From: Veillonella infantium
GTDB lineage: Bacteria > Bacillota > Negativicutes > Veillonellales > Veillonellaceae
Assembly (NCBI RefSeq): GCF_002959895.1
Contig: NZ_PPDD01000007.1
Coordinates: forward strand, 1 to 64,000
Direction of reading: 5' to 3'
DNA length: 64,000 nt
Each line of letters starts with the position of its first letter. Position 1 is the stretch's first letter. Below, one piece after another: positions 63,982 through 64,000 of the stretch. A program made the translations under genes and the position numbers. The notes under the pieces are model-generated. The model saw only the letters and a program-made list of their open reading frames with translations, was not told where the DNA came from and searched no databases.

Positions 63982-64000
63982 CATTATGATATATATAATT

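Noticed and set aside
1-64000. CRISPR array, rRNA operon, insertion sequence or prophage
   Set aside because: No regularly spaced direct repeats with unique spacers, no rRNA sequence, and no transposase or phage structural genes were seen on either strand.

Overview
The window is almost certainly from a Veillonella species (Negativicutes, a diderm anaerobe of the Firmicutes). The evidence is an AT-rich sequence, a complete mmdA-D-E-C-B sodium-pumping methylmalonyl-CoA decarboxylase cluster of the type characterised in Veillonella parvula, a full succinate-to-propionate pathway, and clpP/clpX/lon beside O-antigen-ligase-type and TatC genes. Every protein gene I accept lies on the minus strand, so transcription runs from high to low coordinates. 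The first 18 bases are a Tn5/Nextera adapter end, so the window starts at a contig edge.

Region by region: (1) 144-11162 is the energy-conserving succinate decarboxylation block: CoA transferase, split B12-dependent methylmalonyl-CoA mutase, MeaB chaperone, epimerase, the five-subunit biotin/Na+ decarboxylase (including the 55-residue epsilon subunit mmdE), then a small membrane protein and a dicarboxylate-type transporter. Two good promoters (11134-11162 and 5850-5878) and a terminator (144-180) frame it. (2) 11419-25102 is a housekeeping run: tig-clpP-clpX-lon-ysxC-polyprenyl synthase-tatC-valS-folC-O-antigen ligase. (3) 25127-28274 holds a CBS-domain protein, rlmH, a WalJ-like hydrolase and an orphan RuBisCO-like protein. 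(4) 28482-42723 is an anaerobic purine/urate degradation cluster: PAS/YheO-type regulator, ygeX, ygeY, ygeW, carbamate kinase, ssnA, ygfK-like, hyuA, xanthine dehydrogenase and xanthine permease. (5) 43042-54980 holds flavodoxin, DUF3793, glnS, a 2-hydroxyacid dehydrogenase, mscL, an EamA transporter, thrC, a DyP peroxidase, tRNA-Lys, moaA and a MOSC protein. (6) 55200-59215 has a second purine permease, a cyclodeaminase/cyclohydrolase and formate-THF ligase. (7) 59593-63892 has a transporter, both subunits of an L-tartrate dehydratase-like hydro-lyase and an AraC regulator.

How it fits together: the organism gains energy from lactate and dicarboxylates through succinate to propionate. The purine block looks like an additional fermentation. 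The permease imports xanthine or urate, the molybdenum hydroxylase and YgfK-like protein handle redox chemistry on the purine, amidohydrolases and YgeW/YgeX/YgeY open and break the ring products, and carbamate kinase makes ATP. Diaminopropionate lyase yields pyruvate, and FTCD plus Fhs (region 6) could recover one-carbon units and ATP. moaA and the MOSC protein fit the need for molybdenum cofactor.

The most unusual points are these. The YgfK-like protein lacks the central flavin/NADPH module of E. coli YgfK, and the xanthine dehydrogenase has no FAD-subunit gene here; together they suggest ferredoxin- or flavodoxin-linked purine redox. There is an orphan RuBisCO-like protein with a His in place of a RuBisCO metal-ligand Glu, preceded by an RNA-like fold and a terminator. 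A 12-unit, 9-bp tandem array lies upstream of fhs. PurBox-like sites precede the second purine permease, and a shared Fur-like 13-mer lies upstream of both the purine regulator and the flavodoxin operon.
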